21,699 nt of DNA from Coptodactyla brooksi (Eukaryota > Arthropoda > Insecta > Coleoptera > Scarabaeidae): the NCBI GenBank assembly GCA_033557675.1, contig JAWQRM010000535.1, positions 1-21,699 on the forward strand, written 5' to 3'. The notes beneath the pieces were generated by a model, which made no database searches, was not told the DNA's origin, and saw nothing but the letters and a program-made list of their open reading frames with translations. Every line of letters begins with the position of its first letter. Within the stretch, counting starts at the first letter, position 1. A program made the translations under genes and the position numbers. This document shows, one piece after another, positions 1 to 10,099 of the stretch.

Positions 1-250
1 TCTAAAATATTTCTTCAATATTTTCTAAAACACATTGCGAAATTGCGTTGTCATAATTAAAATAGGGTCACGGTAAGAGAAAGTCATGTGGGATGTACAC
101 ATCAACTAGTTATTTTTTTTAACACTTTCCTTTGATGTTCCTGCTCTGTACGTATTTAGAAGTTATTTTATAAAAGATAAACATGAAGTATGAACTTTTT
201 GATTATTATTCCAAAATCATCACATAATTTAGGTTTCAGTTTTATCTCTT

Positions 251-300
251 GCCGTTCCTGAAGATGTTAACATGGTTAGCGAAACTTGCGTCGAGCAATT
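251..300 (+). ncRNA. Hammerhead-ribozyme-like motif, family A copy 1, core intact
   Basis: The sequence folds as a type I hammerhead, a self-cleaving RNA. The core CTGAAGA is at 258-264 and GAAA at 281-284. Between them GTTAAC (266-271) pairs with GTTAGC (275-280) around an ATG loop to form stem II. A minimal helix III has A284-U291 and C285-G290 closing the loop TTGC, and it is followed by a GTC cleavage triplet at 290-292. Four pairs of helix I can form between GTTC (254-257) and GAGC (293-296). One extra T (265) lies between the GA of the core and stem II, which is not in the textbook consensus. Similar sequence continues downstream to about 345 and is shared with the copy at 9735 (minus). 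Such ribozymes with short helix III are known from Penelope-like elements and retrozymes; no coding sequence is attached here. Confidence 0.65.
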
Positions 301-302
301 AA

Positions 303-2030
303 TTTCTTGTTTTGGGTAAGTGGTGGAAATTGCTCAACTTTTCAGTTGCACAGTTACCGCTACCAGATTTTTTTTTGTCCTTATTGAATTACCTACCCAA
401 CTTTCACTTTCCTTCAATTTTGAAAGAACCTTCAAATGCGAATTAGATATCAAAAATCTACTTTCACTATGATAATTTAACTCTCGTAAAGTTTTGTAGA
501 CCATTTGAAGAACGTTAGACATTTGTATAAGTTTCCTCGGTATAAATTACCTGGACAGTATTTATTTACTTTGTTATCTCATAAATACAGCATGTAGTGA
601 GAAAGCATCACATATTAGAAAATGTGCTGTCAGGATATCTTGATGCGAAAGAATTTTCTTACCAGAAAGTGTCTTGTATGGTTATCGAAATAATTTTTTA
701 GCAAATGATATATAAAGTTATTTTTAAACATTAATAAAAACAACTTATATTTTAAAAGTTTAAACCCCAAATATAGCCACGAAATCGTTTCAAAACTCTT
801 GAGTTGTTTGTAAGTTATTATTTAACAGATACCAATTTGTTAGAGCTTTTAAATAACCTCCGCGAAAGAAATAATGACACGAACTCTGGAGCTTTGTAGG
901 AAGTTTCAGACGCTTGAAACTTTTGAAGTACGTTAAAGTCCAGTAATTTTACTTAATCACCGCTCAATAAATCCTATCGTGTTTTTCTTCTAGGATGTGT
1001 TTTCTGCACTTTATTAAAGTGTGTTTGTGACATTTGTTAAACGATACTAAAACCAGTTGGTCTTCATCGAGGCCCAAAAGAGTTGTTTCTGCAGATACGA
1101 TTTTGCTGCTATGCATTACATTATCCTTTATTACATTAAAGTGTTCAATGCATTCTAACTGAAGCCGGATGGATGAAAATCAACGCTAATCTTCTGCAAA
1201 GATTTATTTTTATTTAACTCCCATATATTACAATCTGTCTTTCCCAGGGCAATAAGTAAATAATGTATTTACTATTACAATATGACATGCAGGAATGCTC
1301 CCAATGGAGCAACTTCTATGAAAGAACTATTTTCAATTAAATCTTGTTATGGGGTCCGTGAGTTGGGTTGGGTTTATATCTTGGTATACATTTGTCTAGA
1401 CCAAGATATTTTACGTTGTTAAATTGAATTAGACGATGATCCTCAGCTTGTCGAATTTAATACGACAATCCTATTTTATACCAAAATAGTGCAGTATAAT
1501 GTCAGTTACAAGTTTTTAAAAATTCCTAGAAATCATCAGTATAACTGTAAAAATATATTTCATTTCACAATATCGTTAACAGATTCCAGGGTTGTAGCAA
1601 GCTCTCCGAAGAATAATGTTCAACATTGTATACAATCGTAATATTTTTTTGATAAAATCCAAGTTTTGCAATATCTCAGTAACATCTATATCATGGGTCT
1701 AAAAACAAGAACATGATTGCATAAGTCGAGGTGGCCATATTATAAGCACATGTATTTTATGGGTCGTGAAAATTTTACCAGTTCAAAGATAACAACCAAA
1801 TGGGTTATCCAAATTTTGAATATTTCGTTATCTTTATAGTGCTTAGTTTAGTAAGGTCATAAAAACATTACGTAGCGACACGTTATTATTTTATGGTTCC
1901 AAAGTCATATAACAACGGGCTATAATTACTAGGGTTAATTGCACACAGCATTACAGTGAAGCATACACAGTATCACAATTAAATAACGAGAATTTTTAGG
2001 TATACAAAAAAAACACACATTGAATTATGT
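303..2030. other. AT-rich stretch without recognisable genes
   Basis: All frames are broken and I see no family motif, tRNA box or long repeat. The tail of the family A hammerhead repeat probably occupies the first 40 bases. The only local structure is a perfect 10-bp hairpin: ATATCTTGGT at 1376-1385 and its complement at 1400-1409, with a 14-base loop. Nothing around the hairpin suggests a gene, and it may be chance or part of an old repeat. Confidence 0.6.
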
Positions 2031-2035
2031 TGAAA

Positions 2036-2745
2036 AGTTAATTTTTATTGAAAATAGGTTCCATTTACCTCAATACACTTTTGATTTTTGTATGTCATCC
2101 TTACGAATGGCCTTTAGTACTTGCGTCATAGCTGCTTAAATGGCTAAAATATCATCATAAAACGATTCTTTCATCGTAATTTTCAGTTGCATAGTGAATA
2201 TGGTGGGTGGTCAATGAGACAGATTTTTTTTATTAAAAATTCAGGAACTTTTAACGTTTTATGCAGTGGCGCATTATTATGCAATAAAAACAGCTGTTTT
2301 CCTGTTGGATATTTAGGCCTACCGCGCACAATTCTTGACAGTTTGAAACATTGAAACATTTGAAAATTTTACCTGTGGAACAAATTCCTTGTGGACAATC
2401 CCTTATGAATCGTAAAAATTAATCAACATTGTCTTGATTCTTGACTTCTGAAAATGCATATTTCTGGTTTTGGTTTGCCTTTAGACTTCCATTCTTCAGA
2501 TTGACACTTACTTTCTGGATCATATTTAAAGCACCATGTTTCGTCACCAGTTATGATCGAATGAAAAAATCTGTATCATTTTCAGCAGTTTTAATGCGGT
2601 CTTTACAATGGAACAAAACGTGCACAAACTTTTCTTTTGCTGAAATCTTGAGTCAAAATATTATTTCCACAAAAATTTTAACACACCTGGCAATAAAGAT
2701 GAAAATTTCCAAGTTACAAGGATCATATTCAAAATCAGTGTAAAT
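2036..2745 (-). pseudogene. mariner-family (DD34D-like) transposase relic
   Basis: Read on the minus strand, pieces in different frames match the mariner transposase in the correct order. ISAKEKFVHVLFHC comes first (about 2640). TGDETWCFKYDPESK follows (about 2510-2555), carrying the first catalytic Asp block. GIVHKEFVPQ is near 2385, LFLLHNNAPLHKT at about 2257-2295, IDHPPYS near 2205, and the C-terminal YKNQKCIEVNGTYF at about 2050-2095. The second catalytic block, normally HDNAP, reads HNNAP, so the second Asp is Asn. The third acidic block after HPPYS is destroyed. Several stops and frameshifts are present and the N-terminal DNA-binding domain is not visible. Transposases of this family cut and paste the element at TA dinucleotides; this copy cannot be active. 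A possible terminal-repeat remnant, TTAGGTATACAAAAAAAAC, lies just left of it (about 1997), but no partner end was found. Confidence 0.85.
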
Positions 2746-2761
2746 ATTCACGAAAATCTAA

Positions 2762-2862
2762 AAATATTCCGAGAATATTTCTATATACCGATTAGAGCAG
2801 CTTTTGAAATAGCAAAGGAGCCTTGATAATATCATACATTTTAAAATAAAGAAAGGCTCCTT
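2762..2862. repeat. Two small inverted repeats
   Basis: AAATATTC at 2762-2769 and GAATATTT at 2773-2780 form an 8-bp hairpin with a 3-base loop. AAGGAGCCTT (2815-2824) and AAGGCTCCTT (2853-2862) form a perfect 10-bp stem around a 28-base loop. Both lie just upstream of the mariner relic on its coding strand. They are not its terminal repeats as far as I can tell, and no function is inferred. Confidence 0.4.
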
Positions 2863-2869
2863 CCTTTAT

Positions 2870-4020
2870 TGTAAGATGCGTTGCAAAGATTTTAAGTTGA
2901 AAATAACATTAAGTATCCATTAATCTTTAATCATGAAGTTTGTTGACCAAATTTTGACGTTGCGATTGAAAGGAACGTTTTATTTGCAGAACGAAATAAT
3001 GTACCATTTATAACTTCCCCTTTTCCCTAATTGCATAAAAGATTGAAGGAACGAATAGGAGTAAAAATGTCTGAATTAAAATTTATAATTCAAGAACCGC
3101 CTTCTTAGTCACGCACGGAGATACCTTAAGAGCGAGGCGGTTAGATGGTAAGTGAAACAAATGGTAGTAGGAGTGCGGTCTCGGTGAATAATTCCAGCTC
3201 TAATGAAATACGCGTTGCGTAATGGAGGTTGCGTGGAAGATTAGAAACTCGACGCTACGGTTGGCAACTGTTGGTCGCACGTGATAAATTCACCGGAGCT
3301 AAAAGCTGCAGGGTATCTGCCGGAAATTCCATAATTGCCACGTTTTATACTTCGATGATAAATGTAAATTAACCTAGCCTACCTAGTTTAATTAATTACA
3401 CAATAAATAAAACAATTTAGTGAGTCCTTACGTATATCGATTAGATTCACATTCATCTTGCCGCCAGACAATTTATTATTTGTGAAGAATCAATATAGAA
3501 ACACATTGTAGATTGAATTTTATTACATATTAAATTGTAGTAAGTATAATTCATAGTATATACTTCCTTAGAAATAAGAATGCAAAGCAAGCAACTGCGT
3601 TCGCTGGAAATAATATCTAAGATTTGACCCTTACCATTTAGTCAACAGCAAGCAAAAAGAGAAATAAAAGAAGGCCTCTAAGGCAACGGAAGGACCAGTC
3701 CCCGAGGATACACATTTAATGAATTTTATCTCAAACGGCTTTCTATCATGTCACCCTAAACCTTCCCTGATACTCCGTGGTATACTTTTTAGTATGAATC
3801 ATAAATAAGGGATGGCTCAACAAGGGGTCTAGATCTAAATTTTAAATTAAATACATTATCTTTCCAATATGTTCATATTTTTATTTCAATATTGACTACA
3901 TACGTTTAGATTAATAATCAAAAAATCAAGTACGACAATAGGAGGTTTCGTTTTAAATTTAGCTTAACATTAGGGTTTGTAACGATTCGTTTCTGTCATT
4001 TATTTGAATAGCGTCCTTCT
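2870..4020. other. Intergenic stretch with a GC-richer island at about 3105-3350
   Basis: No ORF of useful length or family motif is visible. From about 3105 to 3350 base composition changes: CpG dinucleotides are frequent and there is a CACGTG E-box at about 3279, whereas both sides are AT-rich. The island could be a promoter, an enhancer, a diverged non-coding repeat, or the remnant of an exon. I cannot distinguish these. The rest (3350-4020) is plain AT-rich sequence. Confidence 0.4.
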
Positions 4021-4026
4021 GTCAAT

Positions 4027-4535
4027 TGTTCGTACTAATTCGATGCCGGTAAGGCGGATGCCGCTATTCGAGTTTCCGCTACGGCCTAGTAGGTGGCGTT
4101 GTCTTTGTCGGTAGCTTATCTTCGTTTGTTTCTTATTTTTAATTGGGCGGTAATTCTTCTTGTTTGAAAGTGGTCTTTGTACCTTTTTGTCAGATGTTCT
4201 GCAGTCGTACCGTGTTTTGGAGTTGTATTGTCTTTTGGGAATTGTTTGCTTTTGTTAGTGTTTATTTTGTTTAATACGACGCCAGATGCGATGTTCGTTC
4301 CGCAAAGCTGCCCGGCGCCCTTAAATCGCGCCGAAGGGACGTCGCGTCCCGCTCTTGTTTACTATAAAACGAACTATTCATTAGTAATCAGTCGTCGCGT
4401 AATCGTTATCATGTTATGACCGTTTTTCTGTCATCTTTAACTATACGTTTCGTTCAATTACTCGTGTATCGCTTTAATGCCATTATTCTCTAATACCCTC
4501 TAGTAGTTTACCAGTACTGTTTAGGGTTGGCAACA
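4027..4535 (+). mobile_element. Candidate solo LTR
   Basis: The segment begins TGTTCGTACTAATTC and ends GGTTGGCAACA, the TG...CA borders of an LTR. It is clearly richer in G, C and CpG than its flanks. It is bordered by TCAAT (4022-4026) and TCTAT (4536-4540), which match at four of five positions as a decayed 5-bp target duplication would. Inside, a TATA box and an initiator are correctly spaced. No primer-binding site, gag or pol follows on either side, so a solo LTR left by recombination is the simplest reading. The general look resembles BEL/Pao LTRs of insects, but I cannot confirm the family. I see no AATAAA polyadenylation signal. It might instead be a cellular promoter region. Confidence 0.45.
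4363..4394 (+). promoter_or_regulatory. TATA box plus arthropod initiator
   Basis: TATAAAA lies at 4363-4369 and TCAGTCG at 4388-4394, with the initiator A at 4390, 27 bases downstream of the first TATA base. TCAGT is the typical arthropod initiator, and this spacing is what an RNA polymerase II core promoter shows. It sits two thirds into the candidate LTR, as expected for a U3/R boundary. Confidence 0.55.
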
Positions 4536-4603
4536 TCTATATCCTGTTCTTCTATATAAGGAGTTTTTCTTTCCTCGGAGGTCCTGTTTTCAACAGTGGA
4601 TGC

Positions 4604-5086
4604 TTAAGTGAACGGGTGGCAGTAGTATTGTTGAATTTTTCTTCGGAGTGGGATTGTACATTCTGAATTTTTCGAGCCTAGAAAAAGGTTGGTCGATAAC
4701 CCACATGGCTGATTATCAGTTGTACGTACCACGAGTTTTCGGCGGTTTCGCTGTTGATTTTGGTTTGGAATTTTTGCGACGTCCATACGACTGATTAATC
4801 TGAAGAAATCTTCTTCTTCGTTACACCGATTTCGAGCTTAAGGTGAGGTTTGAGGCAACTTAGCTTGCTTGGAGAAGTTGTGTGTATTTTCTTGGTAATT
4901 GGTCGTTTTTTGTGTTTCAACCGTAGGTTTTTTTCTGCCACCATCATCTTGAGCGTGTGGGTGTGCTGCTTTCTTTTTGCCACCAGAGGAAGGAGATTTT
5001 CTACGTGCAAAATGTACTATATGAACAATATTAGCAATATTTATTACTTTGTTTTCACTTAATAGAAGGCACCATAACTGGCCTAA
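4604..5086 (-). pseudogene. Lysine-rich reading frame, 161 codons with one internal stop
   Basis: On the minus strand a single frame runs 161 codons, interrupted only by TAA at 4838-4840 (codon 83). The first part is basic and polar (KSPSSGGKKKAAHPHA, then GGRKKPTVETQKTTNYQ). The second part contains EEEDFFRLISRMD (about 4783-4821), followed by Gln- and Arg-rich sequence. It lacks a good initiator ATG. A plausible 3' splice site (TTTGCACGTAG) ends at 5001 just before KSPSS, so this may be an old exon or a retrocopy. The DFFRLISR piece loosely recalls the GoLoco motif (FFxLLxRxQ...) of Pins/LGN-type proteins, but the following conserved residues do not match well and I do not assign it. It lies beside the candidate LTR and the Mutator scrap and might belong to either. 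Confidence 0.35.
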
Positions 5087-5273
5087 TTACTAATTTGGAA
5101 CGTAACTTGAACTTATTACTAGAGGCATTCAAGTAGTAAGATATATTATTTATCTTTTTCTTGTTTTCTTGTCGTTTATTGGATCTATCCCATCTCCACT
5201 TGTAGCTGGCCGGAGCCTGGTGTATTCTGTGTAATCCAAAGGTTGACATTCTCCAAGGAAGAAGGTCTAGTGT

Positions 5274-5540
5274 TTGTGTTTGGATTTTGGTGGAGGTACG
5301 GGTGTTTCCGGCACCTCCGCCAATTCTAGTATTATAACTGTATATTCAAATAATAATAACGACGGTTTTAAAAATATACCTTGGAGGAAAGGGATAATTG
5401 AAAAGCTTACGAATGAACTTTCAATATATTATGGATTAGCTATTCGTAGAGATTGTGATTGCACACCAAATCGCACGAAGTTTGTAGAGTTTCTGAAAAA
5501 CCTTCTCAGCACACATTACAGTGGTACATTCTCTTGTTGA
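5274..5540 (+). pseudogene. Mutator-like (MULE) transposase fragment, probable
   Basis: The central part of this 88-codon frame reads IIEKLTNELSIYYGLAIRRD (about 5394-5453). To my recollection it resembles a block in the Mutator-like transposases of insects and other invertebrates, which have a Gly/Lys-rich turn, KLT, a short helix, YYGLAIRR, and then a zinc-binding Cys/His segment. Just upstream the neighbouring frame reads GGKG, which would restore that turn after a one-base shift, so a frameshift is likely near 5390. The residues after RRDCDC no longer follow the family and there is no ATG at the start (the frame opens at TTG). This is a short decayed scrap of a much longer transposase; no terminal repeats were seen. 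The family call rests on one motif. Confidence 0.4.
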
Positions 5541-5544
5541 GAAA

Positions 5545-7260
5545 CCCTTCAATTTTATATTTTGCCAATTGTGGATCAAAGAATAAGCGAGATCAACTAA
5601 AGAGTGATATTAGCAGCAACTTCATGTAGTACATCAAATCATATAACCGATACCATTAGAGTACAAATTGCGTAACACAAGCGGACGTGTTCGCTTTTTT
5701 TCAACGTATTGGGCACGTACCTAGATTGTGCACCGTACAAAGGCTCGTATTCGGGAGGGCTGCCAATTTATTTTTCCCCTTTCTCCAATAATTCTGTGAA
5801 CAATTCTAAGAAAAATTTCGCCCGAAAGTTGGGTTTCCTGCTTGTTTTGTATTTTTTTTTTAACTTCGGTGCCGTGTTGATATAAATTCAAGATGGACAG
5901 CTGTAATTTACCATTTTTATGTATTCACCAAAATCCCCATGTTCTATATTGGGAAACTTCAACATTTCTCGATCACTTTATACATATTAACAAAAAAATA
6001 TAGATGTTATTTTTCCGACGAAGATATAAAAACAGTCAACTTGGGGTGCACTATTAATAATTCCGCAATAATATGTCTTTCTTCAGCTGAACTTTGCTTT
6101 CTACCCTTTATCTGCAATTATAGTCAATTAAAAAAAACGCTATGAATTAGCATTATTTTCTATTGTAATTTTTTATTGTATTAGATTCAACTAAATATAA
6201 TTCTTATACAATATAGAAACTTTGAAAGCTCGACGGATTGTTATATAATCCGATATGCATCAAGTTGTCCAACTGAGAAAATGTGCCTTTTAGTTGATAT
6301 TATTCATGACTAGATTACATAGCTACCGTTAATACGTATATCTCTATATTTATTATGCAGCCATCCAACCATGTGTATCCCAGGATTCAACGTTGCATGC
6401 ATTACTGTTTTCCATGCATTGATGAAGCCACAGATTGTCAACCGTTGTTATTTCCAGAAATGGTTACGGTACGCTGTGCTGTAATACTATGAAAACCAAC
6501 GCTACTGCAGTGGACTGTGTACTTTTGTGTTGCTCCCACCTACCTATTTTAAAATGTGTAAAGGGAAAAATAACATTCGCATAACATCGGAGTATAAAAA
6601 TCATATATTCATATATCCGGTATTTATATACTGGATGATACGAAAGTAACGGGCCAAATTATAGGAGTTTATTCTACATGCAAAATTGACCTAAGAAAAC
6701 CCAAATGTTGTTACACGATTTTTTTTTTGTTTTCAAGTCTACTCTTTATTAAACTGTAATAAACTGAAAAAATAAAATAATACACTCAACGAGGTTGCGA
6801 CCTGCTATTTTAGAAATTTAAGTTGCTGAATTTTTTAAACGTCAAAAGTTAACATATAACAATGATAATTGTTTAACTCGCCAAGAAGTACATTATTTCT
6901 TCTAACATAATATACTCCTACATTTTGATGGTTAATATTGCATCCTGGGTGTTCTTCCAGGAGAACACTGAGCGAAAATTTCTCTCAGTTGAGCAAATGT
7001 TTGTATCTTGTCAATTTTTGTTAAAGGAGAGTATTACGGCTTAATGACCAATGTTTCAGATAATTAAATAATTTACTGTTGCATCAACTACTTTGAAAAA
7101 ATCAGCAGACTAGTTTCAAAAAATAGTAATTCACAAACGAATGCAGTGCTTCCTGTTTAGTTTTTTTTCTTTGCAACCATGCAAACTATCAAAGTTTACT
7201 GTACAGAAAAGGTAGCCTTTTGTAGCAAAAGAATATCAAATGAACTCGGTTTATATTTTT
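5545..7260. other. AT-rich stretch without recognisable genes
   Basis: I find no protein-family motif, RNA gene or long repeat here. The short open frames (for example about 5939-6145 on the plus strand) are low-complexity and show no family signature. The surroundings of the inverted hammerhead pair begin beyond the right end. Confidence 0.55.
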
Positions 7261-7266
7261 AATAAA

Positions 7267-7335
7267 CGGTGGGTTTGTTAAAAGTTTTAACAAATCATCC
7301 TCTTGTTTCTCGGTGGGTTTGTTAAAAAGTTTTAA
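7267..7335. repeat. Two-copy tandem repeat, 44-base period
   Basis: CGGTGGGTTTGTTAAAAG plus TTTTAA occurs at 7267-7290 and again, with one extra A, at 7311-7335. It lies within a 74-codon minus-strand frame (7189-7413), where it gives a repeated Leu-Lys-Leu followed by Asn-Lys-Pro or Thr-Asn-Pro. There is no sign that the frame is a real gene. Confidence 0.55.
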
Positions 7336-7730
7336 GTAATTAAGCTCGAGTGTTAACATATTTCGACTACATTTAGTGGAATATTCACCCAGAATTTCAT
7401 TTAAATTTGTCAAGTCATTTAACCATTATTTAAAAATATTATTTCATTTTTAAAGCTGAAGTCCCCTGCCGGCCAAATGAAGAAACTTGGAACTTATGTG
7501 AATTAAATCAAATCGTTTTATTTTGAGTTCGAAAACCAGTGGTAATGTATTGTAGGGAGTTTACAAGGGCATCCTGTAATTTGCTCAATAGTATATACGT
7601 AGCAAGTTCTGGATTTGGCATCTTCAGCTTCGCCACAAGCTTATGCAATTGTCACATCTTTGTATTGTATATATAACCTCTCTGAATATATATACATATA
7701 CATATCAAATCTTTGAAAGATGTCATTCAT

Positions 7731-7776
7731 CGCCCCTGATGATGTTTACTTGGTTAGCGAGACATGTGTTCAATAG
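7731..7776 (+). ncRNA. Hammerhead-like motif, family A copy 2, core damaged
   Basis: The core CTGATGA (7736-7742) is followed by an extra T. Stem II is GTTTAC (7744-7749) against GTTAGC (7753-7758), with one mismatch and a TTG loop. Then come GAGA in place of GAAA (7759-7762) and C, loop ATGT, and GTT at 7768-7770. The A14-to-G change and the poor helix I suggest it no longer cleaves. Sequence after the motif, to about 7860, is repeated in reverse orientation at about 9600-9700, including the shared AAGCCAAAG and CCACAACTTTA blocks. Confidence 0.5.
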
Positions 7777-7869
7777 ATATTTTCCAGTTTTGGTGCAGTG
7801 ATGACAATTGTATAAGTTTGTTACGAAGCCAAAGGTTCTAAATCCACAACTTTATAGTGAAACTTTGAC

Positions 7870-9590
7870 AAAAGGAGCGGTAAATCCTTATCTTCATCTC
7901 TTAGGTATGCTCATAATTTATTAATGTTAAACTGAGTCTTTATTAAACTGCCAGGAATAATAAACATTTTATATACATTGGCTACATATTCTGCAATATT
8001 CTTCTTTTATAATGTTATGTGTTTATTATGCTTAATTTTGAACTGTTAGAAATGTCCTCCTATTTTGTATATATCATAAATCTTGTTGTTAACTTAACAA
8101 TAAATTCTATCTGATATTTACACCTGACATGTGTTGGAGGATTCTTCGTCATTAAAGTATTTGTAATATTATGAGGAATATTTTTAGGTAATTCTACCAC
8201 TGGTTCAAAAATGGTTATTAAATATTAAAAATATTAAAAAGCAAGAAAGCGAAAAGCAGATTGTATATTTGTCTATGCTGCTATGCCCAGATTTATTTGT
8301 AAAACGATCTGCCATTCATAAACTGCATTAATCTGTTCATTCATAAGCTATTTCTAAAGATATATAATATATTTCGCTACTGAGTAGTATATATAAGTCA
8401 ATTCAGTCAATGAAAATATAGGCTATAAACTATCTAATTTCGGACATAGCAAGACTGATATTGTGATTATCATGGCTGATTCGGATGCTGCTCTGGGAAG
8501 TGACAAATTAAATGAGAAAGGTGTAGACTACTCTACTACAGATATTGTATTCAAGCAGCCCTATACTTAATAATTTTGGTTTTAGTCTGTTTATATTGTG
8601 ATATATACCGTCGGAAACTCAATTAATTGTTAATCTATATATAATTATAAGTCTGTAGTAATAATATTGAAGTTTTTAACTTTTTAATCAGTCTTTAACC
8701 TTTTTAGCTACTGAACAATTGAAATTTTCGCTTCAATAATCGCATGATTTCTAATGTAATACACGAAATGGACTATGGTGTGGAAATTATTGGCCCTTGG
8801 GAGTGATAGTTTCCTAGACGAGACAATTATTGGCAATATATCAACAGTTACGGTCAATATTTGTCAGATTCTCAACTGATATTTAGATTTATAGCAATTC
8901 ACGAAAGCGATTATGCTAAAGAACAGAATTATCTGCTGTCTCTGTAGGCCCCTTTCTATTTATTGAGGTTTATACTCATTTAATCACCAATAATTTGATT
9001 AGCTAAACAGTGAAAATATATCTCAAAATATTCAAAAATACTTGTATTTTAATAAATCAAATAGGGGATGTTTGTTAAGTTTGAGAGTGTTTAAATCTGG
9101 TTAGCTCACACAACCTGATGAGATGTCAAGTGTTAAAAGTTAAAATATTTCAATTTTGATTCCAAATATGCAAAAATCAAGCAAGTATTGGGAATTGCTG
9201 TTATACTAAATCACAGGAAATGTACAACAATGTTACGTTTTACGATAGATAAATAAAAAACAATAAATATCAGAGACATTGTTCTTTTACCATTCTGGTA
9301 AATACCTAACTGTACTGTCTACTAAAGGAAATCATTAATATGGGTAACATGTTTTCGTCTACCACACGAAGGAGATTCCAAATGCATTCTATCCTGTCAT
9401 CTGACATTGGTTTATATCATTGACTGTTATTTAGAAACACGAATTCTTAGATATCCTTGTCAAATTCCTGGGAAATGGAATATGTATTCAGATAATGTCT
9501 AATTTCTTGGTTGATATGCGCTGGTGTCAAAAGATACCAAATAGTGAAGAAGTTATGACTGCATGAAGAAGATCGAGTTTGCTAACAAAA
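7870..9590. other. Interior of the inverted pair, no clear coding sequence
   Basis: The segment is AT-rich and broken in all frames. Two faint resemblances to a Penelope-type reverse transcriptase were noted on the plus strand: EFLDILV near 9440-9460 and a VGPFLFI-like string near 8950. Neither is flanked by further matches, so I do not annotate a gene. If real, they would make this a decayed Penelope-like element with hammerhead ends. Confidence 0.35.
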
Positions 9591-9680
9591 AAAAAATAAT
9601 AAATTCCCTATTAAAGTTGTGGCTTTGGAAACTTTGGCTTAGTAACAAAGTTAAATAATTTCACCTTTACATCAAAACCA

Positions 9681-9735
9681 AAAAGTAATTGCTCGACGCA
9701 CGTTTTGTTAACCAAGTTAGCATCATCAGTACAAA
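9681..9735 (-). ncRNA. Hammerhead-like motif, family A copy 3, core damaged
   Basis: On the minus strand, CTGATGA (complement of 9723-9729) is followed by an extra T. Stem II is GCTAAC against GTTAAC with a TTG loop and one C-A mismatch. Then come AAAAC in place of GAAAC, loop GTGC, and the cleavage triplet GTC followed by GAGCAATTA. The G12-to-A change should abolish activity. The downstream sequence CGAGCAATTA is identical to that after copy 1 at 258, so the two are recent relatives. Confidence 0.55.
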
Positions 9736-9974
9736 TTTAGTAATTGTGTATTGATTTTAGTCAATCAAACCAGCACTTAAATCTAGAAACATTTTGAAAA
9801 ACCATTTCAATGACTCTAATGTTCATAATTTCTATGATACTGCTCTTAGATTTCATGATACTAATTCCAATTTTTGAACACTTTTGCAAACTTCGTTCGT
9901 TGCTGCTTAAGTACAAACGTTTAGAAAGTATTACATAGCTATACTATGCGTCCTTAATTAGGTTTTAAATACCC

Positions 9975-10099
9975 CATTAGTCGTTAGAGCTGATCTATAT
10001 AAAACATTAACGGAGAGAGCAAAAACAAATAGAGCAAAACGATGGTCACTGACCTAGAGTCTACCTCTGCATGGGATAGGTCAGTTCTAATGACTAATG
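9975..10099. repeat. 24-bp inverted repeat enclosing a TATA box
   Basis: CATTAGTCGTTAGAGCTG plus ATCTAT (9975-9998) is complementary at 21 of 24 positions to 10076-10099. The inner end of the left arm overlaps CTATATAAAAC, a good TATA box at about 9996-10004. The 77-base loop contains the start of the short ORF at 10042. The element may be a foldback repeat remnant or part of an unidentified transcription unit. Confidence 0.5.

Larger units (their letters stand above)
7731..9735. repeat. Inverted repeat pair with hammerhead-like outer ends
   Basis: The left arm (about 7736-7860, plus) and right arm (about 9600-9729, minus) are diverged copies of one sequence. Each starts with a hammerhead-like core at the outside and runs inward through TTGTTACnAAGCCAAAG and CCACAACTTTA. 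The plus-strand copy at 258-345 shares the first part. The arrangement could be one element with inverted terminal repeats or two solo repeats facing each other. No target duplication was seen outside the arms. The same geometry recurs in the Penelope-like unit at 15633-17279, except that there the motifs point outward from the centre. Confidence 0.5.

Noticed and set aside
1376..1409. 10-bp perfect hairpin as a small-RNA precursor
   Set aside because: Stem too short for a microRNA precursor and no supporting context.
2441..2743. 100-codon plus-strand ORF
   Set aside because: It is antisense to the mariner transposase blocks; the open frame is a shadow of that relic.
3180..3215. Resemblance of AATTCCAGCTCTAAT to a conserved small-subunit rRNA segment
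   Set aside because: Only about a dozen bases match and the neighbouring sequence does not follow rRNA.
4177..4419. 80-codon plus-strand ORF as a gene
   Set aside because: It spans the TATA box of the candidate LTR and has no family features; better explained as chance openness in LTR sequence.
8930..9500. Penelope-type reverse transcriptase inside the inverted hammerhead pair
   Set aside because: Two short similarities in separate frames without the catalytic motif or GIY-YIG; not enough to call a gene.
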